Positions 33,996 to 47,415 of a DNA stretch of 64,000 nt are shown here, piece after piece. Made by a program: the position numbers and the translations under genes. The stretch's first letter is position 1, and each line of letters starts with the position of its first letter. This DNA is from Ceratotherium simum simum. Taxonomy: Eukaryota > Chordata > Mammalia > Perissodactyla > Rhinocerotidae. The notes under the pieces were generated by a model that was not told the origin of the DNA, made no database searches, and saw nothing but the letters and a program-made list of their open reading frames with translations. The DNA is taken from positions 2,752,937 to 2,816,936 of the forward strand of contig NW_004454160.1 of NCBI RefSeq assembly GCF_000283155.1, written 5' to 3'.

Positions 33996-34013
33996 TTGTT
34001 GGCTTAAACAGAA

Positions 34014-35290
34014 ATTTTTTTTCAGCTTTATTGAGGTATAATTGACAATAAAATTGTAAGCTATTTAGTGTACAATGTCATGATTTCATATATGTATACA
34101 TTGTGAAAGGATTCCCACAACTGAGTTAAACATCCATCACCGCACATATTTACCTTTTTTTTCTTGGTGAGAATGTTTAAGTTCTATTCTCTTAGAAAAT
34201 TTTAATTATGCAATACAGGGCTATCAACTATAGTCACCATGTTATACATTAGACCCGCAGACCTTTTCATCTTATAACTGAAAGTTTGTATCCTTTTACC
34301 AACCTCTCTCTGTTTCTCCCACCCACACCAGGCCCTGGCAACCACTTTTCTACTCTCGCTTTCTATGAGTTCGACTTTCCTTAGATTCCAAATATAAGTG
34401 ATACCACGCAGTATTTGCCTTTCCCTGTCTTCCTTATTTCACTTAGCATAATGCCCTTCAAGTTCATCTGTATTCTCGCAAATGACACGATTTCCTTCTT
34501 TTTTAAAGGCTGAATAATATTCTATTGTGTGTGGGTGCATGTGTGTGAATATAAATACATATACCACTTTTTCTTTATCCATTCATCTGTCAATAGACAC
34601 TTAGGTTGTTTCCATACCTTGGCTATTGTGAATAATGCGGCAACGAACATGGGAGTACAGATATCTCTTTGGGATAATGATTCTGTTTCCTTTGAATAGA
34701 TACCCAGAGGTGGGATTACTGGATCATGTGGTCATTCTATTTTTAATTTTCTTGAGGAACCTCCATATTGTTTTCCATAGTGGCTGTATCAATTTACATT
34801 CCCACCAACAGTGTACAAGGGTTCCCTTTTCTCTACATCCTTGCCAGTATTTGTTATCTCTTGTCTTTTTGATAATAGATGTTCTAAAAGATGTGAGGTG
34901 GTATCTCATTGTGGTTCTGATTTATATTTCCTTGATTGTTAGTGATGTTGAGCACTTTTTCATGTATCTGTTGACCATTTGTATATCTTCTTTGGAAAAT
35001 TGTCTTTTAAGGTCCTTTGCCCATTTTTTAGTTGGGTTATGTTTGTTTTGCTATTGAGTTGTATGAGTTCCTTTTATATTTTGGATATCAACCCCCTATC
35101 GGATATGTGGTTTGCAAATATTTTCTCTCATTCAGTAGGTTGCCTTTTCATTTTGCTGATGGTTTCTTTTGCTGTGCAGAAGCTTTTTAGTTTGATATAA
35201 TCCCACTTGTTTATTTTTGCTTTTGTTGCTTTTGCTTTTGGTGTCAAATCCACATCAAAGTACTTCCTCTTGAGCAAGGAGTTGGCATGA
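34014..35290 (-). mobile_element. 5'-truncated L1, antisense
   Basis: The L1 3' UTR begins 'cagctttattgaggtataat' at 34023. The ORF2 C-terminal region follows ('ctattgtgaataatgcgg', 'ctgtatcaatttacattccc', 'cttttgcttttggtgtcaaa'). The minus-strand fragment 34724-34909 retains a short ORF2 reading with the [11 protein letters not shown] motif. The plus-strand frames 34635-35057 (140 codons) and 34979-35200 are antisense readings and not genes. It ends near 35285. Confidence 0.9.
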
Positions 35291-35394
35291 CATATATATT
35301 TGGCCAAGTTTAAATTGTTAGTAGAAAAGAACTCAAACTCACTCTAACTTCAAATGTTATGCTCTTTTCTTGTCACTTTGCCTCTAATTAACCA

Positions 35395-35600
35395 TTTATT
35401 AATTCACCTATTATCTAGCAAGCTTTTATTGAACCACTATTGCTATATAATGTGCCAGGTATTGGAGATAAAAAAGATGAAGAAAATAGGCTCTGCCCTT
35501 GAGGAGCTGTCATGTTAGTGAGAATGATACGCAAACAAAAATTATAATTTGGTCTGTAAAGTACAATGATAAGTATATGCATGGAATGCTTCATGGCATC
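35395..35600 (-). repeat. L2 3' end fragment, antisense
   Basis: 'agcttttattgaaccactat', 'aatgtgccaggtattggaga' and 'ctgcccttgaggagctgtca' are antisense L2 terminal blocks. Confidence 0.65.
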
Positions 35601-35819
35601 TCCTAGAATGAAGGAAAAATCTCTCTTCTCTCCCACCAACTTTTATTTATTTTGACCATGACTTTGTGAAAATGCACACAGTGCTGAGGAGAACCGATAC
35701 CTTTGTAAGGTACCAAACAAACATGAAGGTGATAGTACATTAGTTATTTTAGTTAATGGAAGAAAGTAAAACAATTTTCCTCCTAATTAAACATAATAAT
35801 AAATTTATAATCAATTCCA

Positions 35820-36845
35820 GACCTTGCAGTAGATTTAGTAAATATTTACTGAGTGCCTTCTATGTGCTAGGAACTGTTCTTGGGACACATCAGTGAATCA
35901 AAGATCCCTGATCTTCTGGAATTTACAATCTAATGGCGAGGGATGAAAATAAACATAAATAAAAAATAAATAAACAAATAATATAGCCCATTATAAGGTG
36001 ATAAGGACTATCAAAAAGGAAACAAAAAAATAGATCAGATAAGGAGGACAAGTGCTGGAGGGGGGTGCTAGGTGCCTTGCATTTTTTAATAGGATGGTAA
36101 TTGAAAAGACAACATTTGAACAAAGTCTAGAAGGAGGTGAGAGAGTTGGCTAGGCAGGATATCTGAGGGAAAATTATTCTAAGCAGACAGAACATCCAGG
36201 GCAAAGCCCTGAGGCTGGAATATGACTGGATGTGTTAGAGGAACAGCAATGAGGCCAATGTGGTTAGAATGGAACAAATGAAAGAAAGAGTAGTTCGAGA
36301 GCAGCCCAGAATCGTAACAAGGAGCCAGACAGTCTAAAGCCTTTAGGCTATTTTAAGGACTTTGGATTTTATTTTGAGTTAAATGGGGAGCTAATGCAGA
36401 GTTTGAGGAAAAATGTGACATGAAGGAAGACCAAGTGAAAGGCTACTGCAATAATTCAGGTGAAAGATAAAGGTAGCTTAGACCCGGGTGATAGCAATGG
36501 TAGTGACGAGAAGTGGTCAGATCCTGGATGTATTTTGCAGGTGGAATCAACAGGATTTGACTGGTTGAAAGTGGGATGTAAAAGAAAAAGAATAGACAAA
36601 GACGACTCCTTGCTTTTTGGCCTCGGCAGCTAGGAAGATAACGTTCTATCAACGATTTGGGTATGGCTAAAGGTAGAACATGTTTGGGGAGAAGATGTAT
36701 TGAATTTGGAATATCGATTAGTCATTCAGGAAGAGATGGTGAGTAGGTGCTTGTACATATGAGTTTGGAGCTCAGGAGAGAGGTCAAGTTTGGAGATGTA
36801 TGTTTGGGAGTTGACAGCATATGGATAGTATTTAAAAGAATGAGA
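35820..36845 (-). mobile_element. Long L2 LINE 3' segment, antisense
   Basis: The longest L2 piece in the window, about 1 kb. In order: the terminus 'aaatatttactgagtgcctt'; 'ggtgataaggactatcaaaa'; 'ccagggcaaagccctgaggc'; 'ggctactgcaataattcagg'; 'gatgtattttgcaggtggaa'; and 'ggagctcaggagagaggtca'. These are the reverse complement of the L2 RT C-terminal coding region and tail. The minus frames 35923-36123 and 36443-36652 are L2 shadows with stops. Confidence 0.85.
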
Positions 36846-38749
36846 TTAGATTGGATCATTAAGAAATAATCATGTTTAAGTTATGGACAAATCAATTTGA
36901 GTAAATTGAACAGGATGAGACCAAAGCATTTGAGTTATTTCATTTACCATAACCACATAGGCACTGAATAGAACTTAGGAAAAAAAGTCCCATCTCTGAC
37001 AAAATTCTCTTATGAATTCTTTAAACAGGCACGATTCTTAGATATGTATTTAAAAAGACCATTTATTTTACTAGGTTAAAATATGGTGTTGATGAGTCTG
37101 AGGTCTGATCCTCATTCAGTCCAGCATGATTCCTTTAATGAGACAATTTTCCTCATGCAGAGGAAAACGTTGTTCTAATTCCATAGACTGAGTTCCCCGT
37201 TCTAGTCAGCTTTATAAATCTGTGCTATTAACTACAAGGAGGTGGGATATAATTGTTTCAGTGGCAACTCATGACTAATCTTGCCAAAAGAGAAAGTCAT
37301 TTATCAGTAGGACCATTTCTATAAGGTCAACTGAAAAACCGAAATAATTATAAGCATGATTACTAAACTATCTAAATATTTTTTTAGGTAAAAAGTAGTT
37401 TGGAGCCTGAATTATTTAGATAATTATGTGTACATGCATATATTCTTTATCCTTTTACACCCAAGGATCATCTACTTTTTACTCGTAAAATCTAAAGTAG
37501 TGTATCACCTCATAAAAAAGATAAAATGGTTGTAAATTATTTTTCCCAAGTTTCTCATTTCCCAAAATAAATATTTCATCAGAAAGTATATTATCTGATG
37601 ATTTGTGAAAAGATGTGAGTGGAACACAGACTCCTAAAAATTTTTCATGGCACTTACAAATCTGGTTAAGTTTATCCCATCTTTCTTGCTAGTTTTTTTT
37701 TTTTTTCCCAAGAGTTCATTGTAAACAGTCCAAGATTCATTAGATATTTTACAACTCCCTGCTTGACATAACTCATATATTCATGTATTTAGTTTTCCCA
37801 GTTATTATTTCTTCTCTAAAGTAAAATTGTGACTTACTGAAGCTGATCACTGTTGGAGAAGGAGGGCTATGTCTTTCCACCTCTTCACATTTCCGCAGAG
37901 AAAGGGTCCTCTATTCCCCATGCCTCAGGGGGAGGTATAGGAATGAGGACTTCTGCTTCCTCTCCTCCTCTCCCCTCTGGCTTCTCCCACTAGGAGAGGA
38001 ATAGCTAATCTGATTGTTCAGACATTGGCATTCATTGGGCCATGTTATAAGTAAGTGGGGTTAATGTCTCTCAAAAGCTAAGGTTCCGCTCTGTCTTTTT
38101 AACTGCCTGCCTCATGGAGCAGTAAGAAAAGAGGTGGCAACTGCTAGGTAATCTGGTCCTTGTGTATGTCTATTAGCCAGGAGCTTGGTGGTGGAGAGGA
38201 ATGGTAGGATTTAGGCATCAAATCCCACTATAAAGACAGAACCTCTTCCAGATTGTAAATTTTAAGAAACCATCTGGATGAATTATTTTTCTTCATTCTT
38301 TTTCTTCCTTGATTATAATGGACAGGCCCAGAACCACAATATTCTATTGGAACACAAGGTCAGTTAGTGAAGGGGTTTGACCTCAGTACCCAATGAAAGC
38401 TTTGACCAAAAGAGAAGAGCAAAGAATAGACGTCATGAATAATACAGTTCTGATATAATATTTGCCAACAAACTCTTTGCTCTACGATGGAACTGTTCTC
38501 ATATCCAAAGAGTCAGAAGTGGTCTGGTCAGTTGACCGCTCATTATATTCCACCCTGAGTAAGTCAAAAATCTGGCTGAGTAATTAGGGAATATATATTT
38601 TTCTACTGGTTATTTGCTTGCATTTGGTTTGTGACTAAATGAATAACAGAATAACTTTTAATGTCTCTATTCAGATATATAATTATTTTATTTTTGTGTA
38701 TTTCATTTCTGCTTATTCATATTCTACTCATCTGATAATGCCACCTCAG
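36846..38749. other. No gene or recognised repeat
   Basis: About 1.9 kb of AT-rich unassigned sequence. No frame of note and no named repeat. Confidence 0.35.
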
Positions 38750-38960
38750 AGATTCAAATCCTTCAGTGTCTCCTTATATCTTTTAGAATAAAATTAAAAC
38801 TCCTTAATTTAGGCACTCTTGGCCCTTCGTGATCTAATTCCTGCATATTTTCCTCACATCCAGTTATAGATAATATTTAAAAGCCAGCTCAGAGAACATA
38901 ATATGCCTCAGAAGTAATATTTTTCCATGTCTTTCCTCCTACTTACTTGCTCAAATTTTT
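38750..38960 (+). repeat. L2 LINE 3' fragment, sense
   Basis: 'gattcaaatccttcagtgtc', 'agaataaaattaaaactcct' and 'tggcccttcgtgatctaatt' with 'cctgcatattttcctcac' are characteristic L2 blocks. Confidence 0.75.
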
Positions 38961-41900
38961 TACTTGCTCCATTTTTTTCCAGATCTTACTTACCCAGGGC
39001 TCCATGTCTTTGGCTCTGTAATTAGACCAAGTCTCTACTTATGGCCCTCTATTATTTTTGAGAGACTCATTTAGACTCCCTTCCCAGGCTTTTGAAGCTT
39101 GCTCCTCTGCTTGAGTATTTGACTTGTGGCTTTCTCTTGTTTTCAGCATTTCCAGCAAGCCTCTCCACAGTGAAACCTCCCAGTGCCTACCTCATATCTC
39201 CCCCTGCCTCCCTGCAAAAGGAGTGGAATCAGGTGCTTGGTAAGCATGGAATTAGAAAAGTGAGCTCTTTGGAAGATCTTAATGGCTGGTGCCATCACCC
39301 TATGCACTTAGAGGAAGACCTCCCAAAAGGAATGGATATTTGCGTCCTTTGCCCAGGCTGTCTCTTTTCTGGACGGACCTGGAGATACATTAGCCCCTTT
39401 TTACTAACCTCCCTGCTGACAAACTCCCTGATGTTAGCACCTTTGTTTTTTATGACACAAGACAGAATACGATTGATGAGGCTACATTTAGACATGATAA
39501 TACAGATCCTCCCCTGAGGTCATACAGTGGTTACTTTAATTGTAATATAGAATATGGGTTTCTGGAAGGTCTTCTATCATCCATATATGGATTACTTTGC
39601 AGATAGCCTTTTGGGAGGGGGGTGTAATTTTATACCAAAGGAATAACTGCACAGTAAGCTTTAGGGATTCTTGGTATCTTCTTAGGTTCCCACTACTCAG
39701 ACATGCTAAAATGTTTCTTAGAAACAATATCTTACTTCTGATTGTGTAGTAGTATAGCTAGACAGTGGTGAGAATGAGCATACTGTTATTTAATATAAAA
39801 ACAGGGAAAAAGGAGTAGTTTGCTTTGAGGGATATACTCCATGACTGAAGCAGCTGTTGCTGCTTTAGATAGTTTTGTGGCTTTAAATAAAATCGCCAAT
39901 ATTTGTTCTCAGCTTGCTCTCTCCAACAGCTCCTGCCTTGGCTCAATCCCATAATTGTTCAAAAGGGGCTTCATAAATAAGTGCTGTGTAATGCCACTGG
40001 TATGTGTTTTGGGACTCTAGGATATTATTTCTTAACTTCTCATCATATTTCACTGCGGATTTTGATTTTTAGAAAAGCAGTGATCCCAGTGAAGTAGCTC
40101 CCCAAAGCAGCTCTGATTATTCCAGACTTGGCAAAGCTCATGGCAAGATCTCAGTGTGAGAACCAAGAGGTGAGCTCACAGAATTGGCTAGCAGGTGGCT
40201 CTGGAGCTGGTGTGGGATAACAATGCGGATGCAGACTAAAGCCTGTGGCCGGGATAAGGTGGTTAACATGAGGAGGAAAAGCTCACTTCTAGAAAAGTGG
40301 AAGCAGTAAATAAGCACATACCTTTTCCAGCAGTGCTGACTTTCTATAGCTTATGAAATTATGCTGATTGAAAAGCAAAATAAAGTCTATAAAAGTACCA
40401 AAACCACGAAGGAGCCAAATTAACTTTCCAGTCACAAACAGGTCAATTTGATCCAGTTGGCTTAGACCTCAGGCAGTTCCCTGTAGCTCTAATTAACTGT
40501 TTCTCTTTCCCAGCTCTTAAAAGAGATCTCATAGTTTTTCTGAAAAAGGCAGGACAAAGAAGAAAAGAAAATTTTAAAATTCTGTTCACTAGATACTTGT
40601 TTATGAATTTTGTCCCCAAATTTCAATCTAAGGACAAGACCAGGAGGCTGACAATTTCCTCATTTTCACTTCTCCCAGGTTAATGGATCATATTTTTGGA
40701 GAGTGGGGGTGGGATCTGGGGAAAGAAGTTTATACTTTTAGTTGCCTTTTTCTATCTATATCCTCCCTACAAAGGGAGAAATCAGCAAAAGGTTATTTAA
40801 TGTTAGAATTATGTTTAGACTTAGTATAGTGTTATCTGAATGTGCCAGCAAAACTAAATGAGGGCCAAATGCTTACCAGCCTCATTACTAAACGGAGCAA
40901 CACATTACTAGGCTCTCTTTTCCTGGCTAAGACTTCACCCAGCATCTAACACGTTGCCTTTGGCACATAGGTGGGGAGACTGTGAAATCTGAGCATAATT
41001 GACTCTCAGTCTGTGAGTCTCATTTTCTTGGCCCTGTCCCATAGGCACCCCACTCTCCTCTACTGCCCCTCCATCACTCTAGTAAACTTACCACCACCCC
41101 TCTATGTATTAGAGTTTCTGTAAATTCACACTTTCCATTTTAACAGCCAGAATATACAAATACTTTCCAATTGACACCAATCTTAGAAAGACATTTTTTT
41201 TTTAATAACTGGATGGAAGGAGTAAAAGTTGCAAAGATTGAAGCTTAAGACATTTAAAACTTAAATAGGATAAAGGTCAATTTCCTCCCAAACTGTATAA
41301 CTTTCACTATCATGGTAGTGGCTGGCTTTTTGATACACCTTATTTGCACATTTCTGGGACTCATCTAGTATTTAAAATTACCAGGAGCTTGTTTTGGGGG
41401 TGGGACAATGTTTGAACCTGGTGTGAAATATTTGGGTATGTGAAATGGTATCAGGGATTTCTTGGAGAACTCCATGGTGAAAACCAAGATTAAACACTTT
41501 TTTCCATGGGCTTTCCATGTCCAGTTCTAGGTAGATCAAAATGCTTGCTAATGGAACATTTTCATCAGAGATGGCAATGGATTCTGGGATCTGGGTTATA
41601 TCTGGGGCTGGCTCCAATATATTTTGAGGTCTTATATTTTGGCTCAAGCTCATACTCAGCGATCTGAAAAATGCACCCTACTAGTGTACTCTACTAGAGA
41701 ACATTGGTGTTGTAGAAAGAGATCAATTTGAAGGAAAACAAAAATCAACAGATACCATGAGATATGCAGTAAACAGAAGCCACAGAAATGTCTTATAGTG
41801 TCTGTAAATTCCTCAACTGCTGGGTGATCCATAGGAAGGATTATTTCTCTCCTAAACTACAGTCACTAGAGGATAAATTCTCATATTTTGGGATTAGATT

Positions 41901-43054
41901 ACTGGGTTAGCCTTGCTCTCATACTTCATCCCTTTTGATGGAATTCTTCTGCTGTAAGGGCTCCTAATGGAATTTCTGATGATGCCAGCTCTACTACATA
42001 TTTATCTTTCTCAGAGCTCCACCAATGGGTGAATCCAGTGCTTTCCCTCCAACAGCATACTCTGTTATGGAGGCAAGCAACTCTCCCTGGACACTCCTAA
42101 CCTCACCCGGGAAATTTCCCTTTTTCCTCTAGTTATTAGTAATTCTCATTCTCTGTCCTTTTTCGCTAGGTGCCTACCTCTAAAGTAGACTTCATATCCT
42201 CTTTAGATTCTGTCCCCTAAAGTCAGTTTTCCAACCTCTAAGGGACATTGCCTTGGTCTCCAGGCCACTGATGTAACTGGCTCATATCTTTTTTCTCTCT
42301 CAGTTGACATTTGGAGGTGTTATTTGACCAGCCCAGTAAATTCGTTGTTTTGGAGGTATAAATTTGGCCAACTCTATAATAAAGATTTCCAAATATACTT
42401 CTCTAAGCCGAAACTTTTCCGGAACTCAAGATCCATATACTTAGTGTAGCAGATGCCATCACTGCCTTACTCATAACCGCCTGGCATTCATCCTACATAT
42501 GCTGAAGGCTACTTATAGGAAACATCTGCTACTCTCCACCTGTAGGCTTTTTTTTCTGGCTGCAGGAGAATGTTCATCCTATGCATGAGGCAAGCTAGTG
42601 GAGCTGGGAGAGTTAATGACTCGAAACAGCTCTCAAACAACGCCGGTACAGACTTGGTGGATAACAATCCCAGCGTCTAAACCCTAGGTTGTGGTAACTC
42701 TAAGGTATGTTCTACACCATCTACTTGAGTTTTACCTGTAGTGCTAAACTTTAATTTCCCCACATACAGTGGTTGTAATTGGCTTGACAAAGCACATTTT
42801 ATAGGCTTCCTTCCCTTCCCTACCTCACTTTCCCATTAAACTACTGGTGTTTTCCGGGACCACCTACTTGCATTTGAATTCTTTTCTCAGTCCATTTGTG
42901 AGCTAACCCAAAGTAAGTCATCTAGCAAACTACATAACTTTTTTACCCGGCTATTTCATGGACAGGTACCTCAAGAATAATTCATCCAAACCAATTTTAT
43001 TATCCTCTACATTCAATCTGCTCTTTCTCTTCTATGCATATTCTCCACCCACCA
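38961..43054. other. No gene or recognised repeat
   Basis: The largest stretch without a supported feature, about 4.1 kb. It holds a 141-codon plus frame (39092-39517). Its start looks signal-peptide-like (MKLAPLLEYLTCGFLLFSAF), but it has no domain and no surrounding gene structure. It also holds a 91-codon minus frame at 41378-41653 with no recognised family. I regard both as chance. Confidence 0.35.
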
Positions 43055-43250
43055 GGTTACCCAAAACCCCAATTCTCTCAAGGTGAATTTGTCACAAATC
43101 CTGTCAATTCTGCCTTTAGAATATTTTTCGAATCTGTCCCTTCCTCTTCATCCTCACTACTGCTGTTCCATGCAAGGTTCTTATCATCTCTTACCTATAC
43201 TGCTACATAATCAGTTAGGTATTCTCCCTGCCTCCAATTTCATTTTTGGA
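43055..43250 (+). repeat. L2 LINE ORF fragment, sense
   Basis: 'aaatcctgtcaattctgcct', 'ttagaatatttttcgaatct' and 'gtcccttcctcttcatcctc' match the L2 coding block. The 64-codon frame 43083-43277 is a product of this repeat. Confidence 0.65.
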
Positions 43251-43369
43251 AATGAAGCAGATGAGAATTTAGATTGACTTCCAGGCATTTAGCAATTACG
43301 AGAAAGGCAATACAGAATAGGGAGACGGCTTAGAAGGAAACTGTTTAACTTATTTTCATATATGTTGAG

Positions 43370-43690
43370 TCTGAAGAGTTTGTAAGCCACAGAAATGGAA
43401 ATATCCAGTAGTTCAGTGGATAAGGGGCCAGGAGATTATGGAAGTGGTCTTGTTTAGGAAATATACATATATATTTGAAACCATAGAAATGTAGGAGATC
43501 ATCCAGGGAAAGCAGGCAGAATGAGAAAAGAAAAGAGCTAAAGGCAGAATCTGAGGAATACTAACTTTTAAGGGTAAACAGAAGAATAAGATCTTTCAAA
43601 GGAAACTAAGCAAGATCAATACGAAAGGCATGAGGGAAACCATGATAAAGGAGGAAACACAAGATGTTATGAAAGCCACAAGAAAGAGAT
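43370..43690 (-). repeat. L2 LINE internal fragment, antisense
   Basis: 'aaaccatagaaatgtaggag', 'atcatccagggaaagcaggc' and 'aaaggcagaatctgaggaat' read in the antisense L2 order. It lies about 120 bases from a sense L2 piece, so the two are separate insertions or an inverted remnant. Confidence 0.5.
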
Positions 43691-43855
43691 AGAAAATTTT
43701 ACTTGGTGTGAATTTCTCAATGAGACTGTCCCTAACCATCCTATTCAAAATAGTACCCCTCTCCCCACTATCCAGAATTTCCTGTGCCTCTTCTCTGTTT
43801 TATTTTTTCCAAAGTACTTTTAATCATCACGTTTCTAAATAGTTTTATTTCTTCA

Positions 43856-46800
43856 TTTTAAAACATCTTCATTGAGCTATAACTGATATACAAAAAAACT
43901 GCACTTTTTAAATGTATACAGTTCTCTGAATTTGGAAATATGCACACACCATCACCACAAAGTAATCCATCACCTCCAAAAGTTCCTTATGCCCCTTTGT
44001 TTTTTGTTTTGTTTTGTTTCTGATAAGAACACTTAACATGAGATTGACTTTCAACAAATTTTGAAGTGCACAACACAGCATTGTTAAGTATAGGCAATAA
44101 GTTGTACAGCAGACCTCTAGAACTTATTCAACTGGCAGACTGAAATTTTACACCCATTGAACAACTCCCCACTTGACCAACCCCCTACCCCTTGAAACCA
44201 CCATTCTATTCTCTGCTTCTATAAGTTTGACCATTTTAGATACCTAATATACGTGGAATCATGTAGCATTTGTCCTTCTGTGATTGGCTTATTTCACTTA
44301 GCATAATGTCCTCCCAGTTCATCCATGTTATTACAAATGGCAGGATTTCCTTGTTTTTTAAGGCTGAATAATTTTCTATTATTCTATTTATTTTATTTTA
44401 TTTATGTATTTTTTTGTGAGGAAGATCAGCCCTGAGCTAACATCCATGCCAATCCTCCTCTTTTTGCTGAGGAAGACTGGCCCTGGGCTAACATCTGTGC
44501 CCATCTTCCTCCACTTTTATATGGGACGCCACCACAGCATGGCCTGACAAGCAGTGCATCGGTGCGGCGCCCGGGATCCGAACCCAGGCAGCCAGCAGCG
44601 GAGCTCGCGCACTTAACCACTACGCCACGGGGCAGGCCCCTCTATTATTCTATTGTATGTACATATCACATTTTCTTTGTCTAGTCTCAGCTGTCAATGG
44701 ACATTCAAGTTGCTTCCACCTCTTGGCTATTGTGAATAAGGCTACAATGAACATGAGAGTAGAGATATCTCTTCAAGATGCTGATTTCAATTCTTTTGGA
44801 CATGTATCCAGAAGTGGGATTGCTGAATCATATGATAGTTCTATTTTTAATTTTTTTGAGGAACCTTCATACTGCTTTTCATAGCATCTGCATCATTTTA
44901 CATTACCAACAACAGTACACAAGTGTTCTGATTTCTCAACATTCTCACCAACACTTATCTTTTGGTTTTTTGACAATAGTCATCCTAACGGGTGTGAGGT
45001 GATACATCATTGTGGTTTTGATTTGCATTTGCCTGGTGATTAGTGATGTTCAAATATTTTCATGTACCTGTTGTCCATTTGTATGACTTCTTTGGAGAAA
45101 TGTCTATTCAAGTCTGTTGCCTATTTTTAAATTGGGTTATTTGATTTTTCGCAATTGAGTTGTAGAAGTTTCTTATATATTTTGGATATTGGTCCCTTAT
45201 TAGATATATGATTTGCAAATATTCCCTCCCATTCCACAGTTGCCTTTTCATTCTGTTGATTGTTTCCTTTGTTGTGTAGAAGCTTTTTAGTTTGATGTAG
45301 TCCACTTTACTTTTGCCTTTGTGGCCTGTGCTTTTGGCGTCATATCTAAGAAATCTCTGCCAAGACCAATGTCAATAAGCATTTCCCCTGTTTTCTTCTA
45401 GGAGATTTGCAGCTTCAGGTCTTACATTTAAGTTTTAATCCATTTTGAGTTGATTTTTGTGTACAGTACATGGTAAGAGGACAAATGCAATCTCTTGCAT
45501 ATGGATATCCAACTTCCCAACACCATATGCTATAGAGACTATCCTTTCCCTATTGCGTATGCTAGGCATCCCTGTCAAAGATCAGTTAACCATATATATG
45601 TGAGCTTATTTCTGAGCTCTCTAATATGTTCCATTGGTCTATATGTCTGTCTTTATGATGGTACCATATTGATTTAATTACTGTATCTTTGTAATAGATT
45701 TTGAAATTAGGAAGTGTGATGCTTCCAGCTTTGCTATTCCTTCTCAAGATCACTTTGGCTATTCTGGATCTTTTGTGATTCTGTCTGAGTTTTAGGATTG
45801 TTTTTTCTATTTCTGTAAAAAGTGCCATTGGGATTTTGATGAGGATAGCATTGAATCTGTAGATCACTTTGGGTAGTATGGACATTTTAACAATACTAAG
45901 TCTTCCAATCCATGAAGATTGATGATGTCTTTCCATTTATTTGTGTCTTCTTTAATTCCTTTCAGCAATATTTTGTAGTTTTCAGTGCACAAGTCTTTCA
46001 TCTCCTTGATTAGGTTTACTTCTAAGTATTTTGTTTTTTCTGATGCTATCGTAAATGGGATTGTTTTCTTATTTCTTTTTCTGATAGTTCATTGTTAGTG
46101 TATAGAAATACAACTGATTTTTGTATGTTGATTTTATATCTTGCAATTTTACTGAATCTATTCCTTCTAACAGATTTTTGTAGAGTCTTTAGTATTTTCT
46201 AAATATAAAATCATGTCATGTGCAAAGAGATAATTTTCTTTCTTTCCAAATTGGAGGTCTCTTATTTCTTTTTCTTGCCTAATTGCTCTGACAAGGACTT
46301 CCAGTACCATGTTGAATAGAAGCAGTGAGAGACAGCATCAGTGCCTTGTTCCTGATCTTAGAGGAAAAGCTTTCAGTTTTTCACCGTTGAGGATGATGTT
46401 AGCTTTGTGCTTTCCATATATGGTCTTTATGTTGAGGAATTTCCCTCTACTCCTAGTTTTTTGAGAGTTTTATCATGAGTGGATGTTGAATTTTGTCAAA
46501 TGCTTTTTCTGTATCTATTGAGATGATCATGTGATCTTTATTCTTCATTCTGTTAATGTGGTATATTACATTAATTGATTATCATATGTTGAACTATCCT
46601 TGCATCCCAGGGATAAAACCCACTTGGTGATGGTGTATGACTCTTTTAATGAGCTATTGAATTCAGTTTGCTAGTATCTTGTTAAGGATTTTTGCATCTA
46701 TACTCATCAGAAATATTGGCCTGTAATGTTTTTTTCTTGTAGTGTCTTTGTCTGGCTTTGGTATCAGGTAATGTTGGCCTCATAAAATGGATTTGGAAGT

Positions 46801-47415
46801 GTTTCCTTCTTTTCAATTTTTTGGAAGAGTTTGAGAAGGATTGGTGTTAATTCTTCTTTAAATGTTTGGTAGAATTTACTGATGAAATCATCTGGTCCTG
46901 GACTTTTCTTTGTTGGCTCATTTTTGATCACTGATTCAACCTCCTTACTAGTTATAGGTCTGTTCAGAATTTCTATTTCATGATTCAGTTTGGTAGGTTG
47001 CATGTTTCTAGGAATTTATTAATTTCTTTTAGATTATCTAGTTTGTTCACATATAATTGTTCATAGTAGTCTCTTACAAAGTTTTGTTATTTCTGTGGCA
47101 TCTGTTGTAATGTAACGTAATGTAATGTAATCTCTTTCATTTCAGGTTTTATTTGAGTATCTCTCTTTCTTTCTTAGTCTAGCTAAGAGTTTGCCAATTT
47201 TGTTGATCTTTTCAAAAAACCAACTCAGTTTCATTAACTTTTTCTGCTTTTCTGTTCTCTATTTAATTAATTTTTGCTCTAATCTTGATTATATCCTTAA
47301 TTCTAACTTTGAGTTTAGTTTGTTCTTTTTCTAGTTATTTGAGGTATATCAGGTCATTTATTTGAGATCTTTCTCCTTTCTTATTGTAGGCATTTATCAC
47401 TATAAACTTCTCTCT
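43856..47415 (-). mobile_element. L1 element, antisense, ORF2 to 3' UTR, with nested ERE
   Basis: The 3' UTR starts near 43860 ('cttcattgagctataactga'). ORF2 follows on the minus strand. A 116-codon thumb-region fragment lies at 45586-45936 ([18 protein letters not shown]). A 79-codon RT fragment at 46764-47003 retains [20 protein letters not shown]. Sequence ends abruptly near 47415 in the endonuclease/RT linker region, next to a GC-rich L1 5'-UTR-like block. It is disrupted by an ERE at 44389-44640 and by many frameshifts. Confidence 0.9.
44389..44640 (-). mobile_element. ERE2-like SINE, antisense, nested in L1
   Basis: 'gaggaagatcagccctgagc', 'gctgaggaagactggccctg' and the head 'taaccactacgccacgggg' at the right end. 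The exact 14-base duplication 'tctattattctatt' is at 44375-44388 and 44641-44654. Its T-rich edge has (tttta)n-like expansions. Confidence 0.95.

Noticed and set aside
34635..35057. 140-codon plus-strand frame as a membrane protein
   Set aside because: It is the antisense strand of an L1 ORF2 3' region. The hydrophobic look comes from the T-rich complement.
39092..39517. 141-codon plus-strand frame with a hydrophobic N-terminus as a secreted protein
   Set aside because: A signal-like start alone is weak, no family is recognisable, and frames of this length occur by chance in 64 kb.
47100..47132. Short 'aatgtaacgt / aatgtaatgt' tandem as a regulatory array or CRISPR-like repeat
   Set aside because: It is a brief five-base microsatellite expansion inside L1 ORF2, with no spacer structure.
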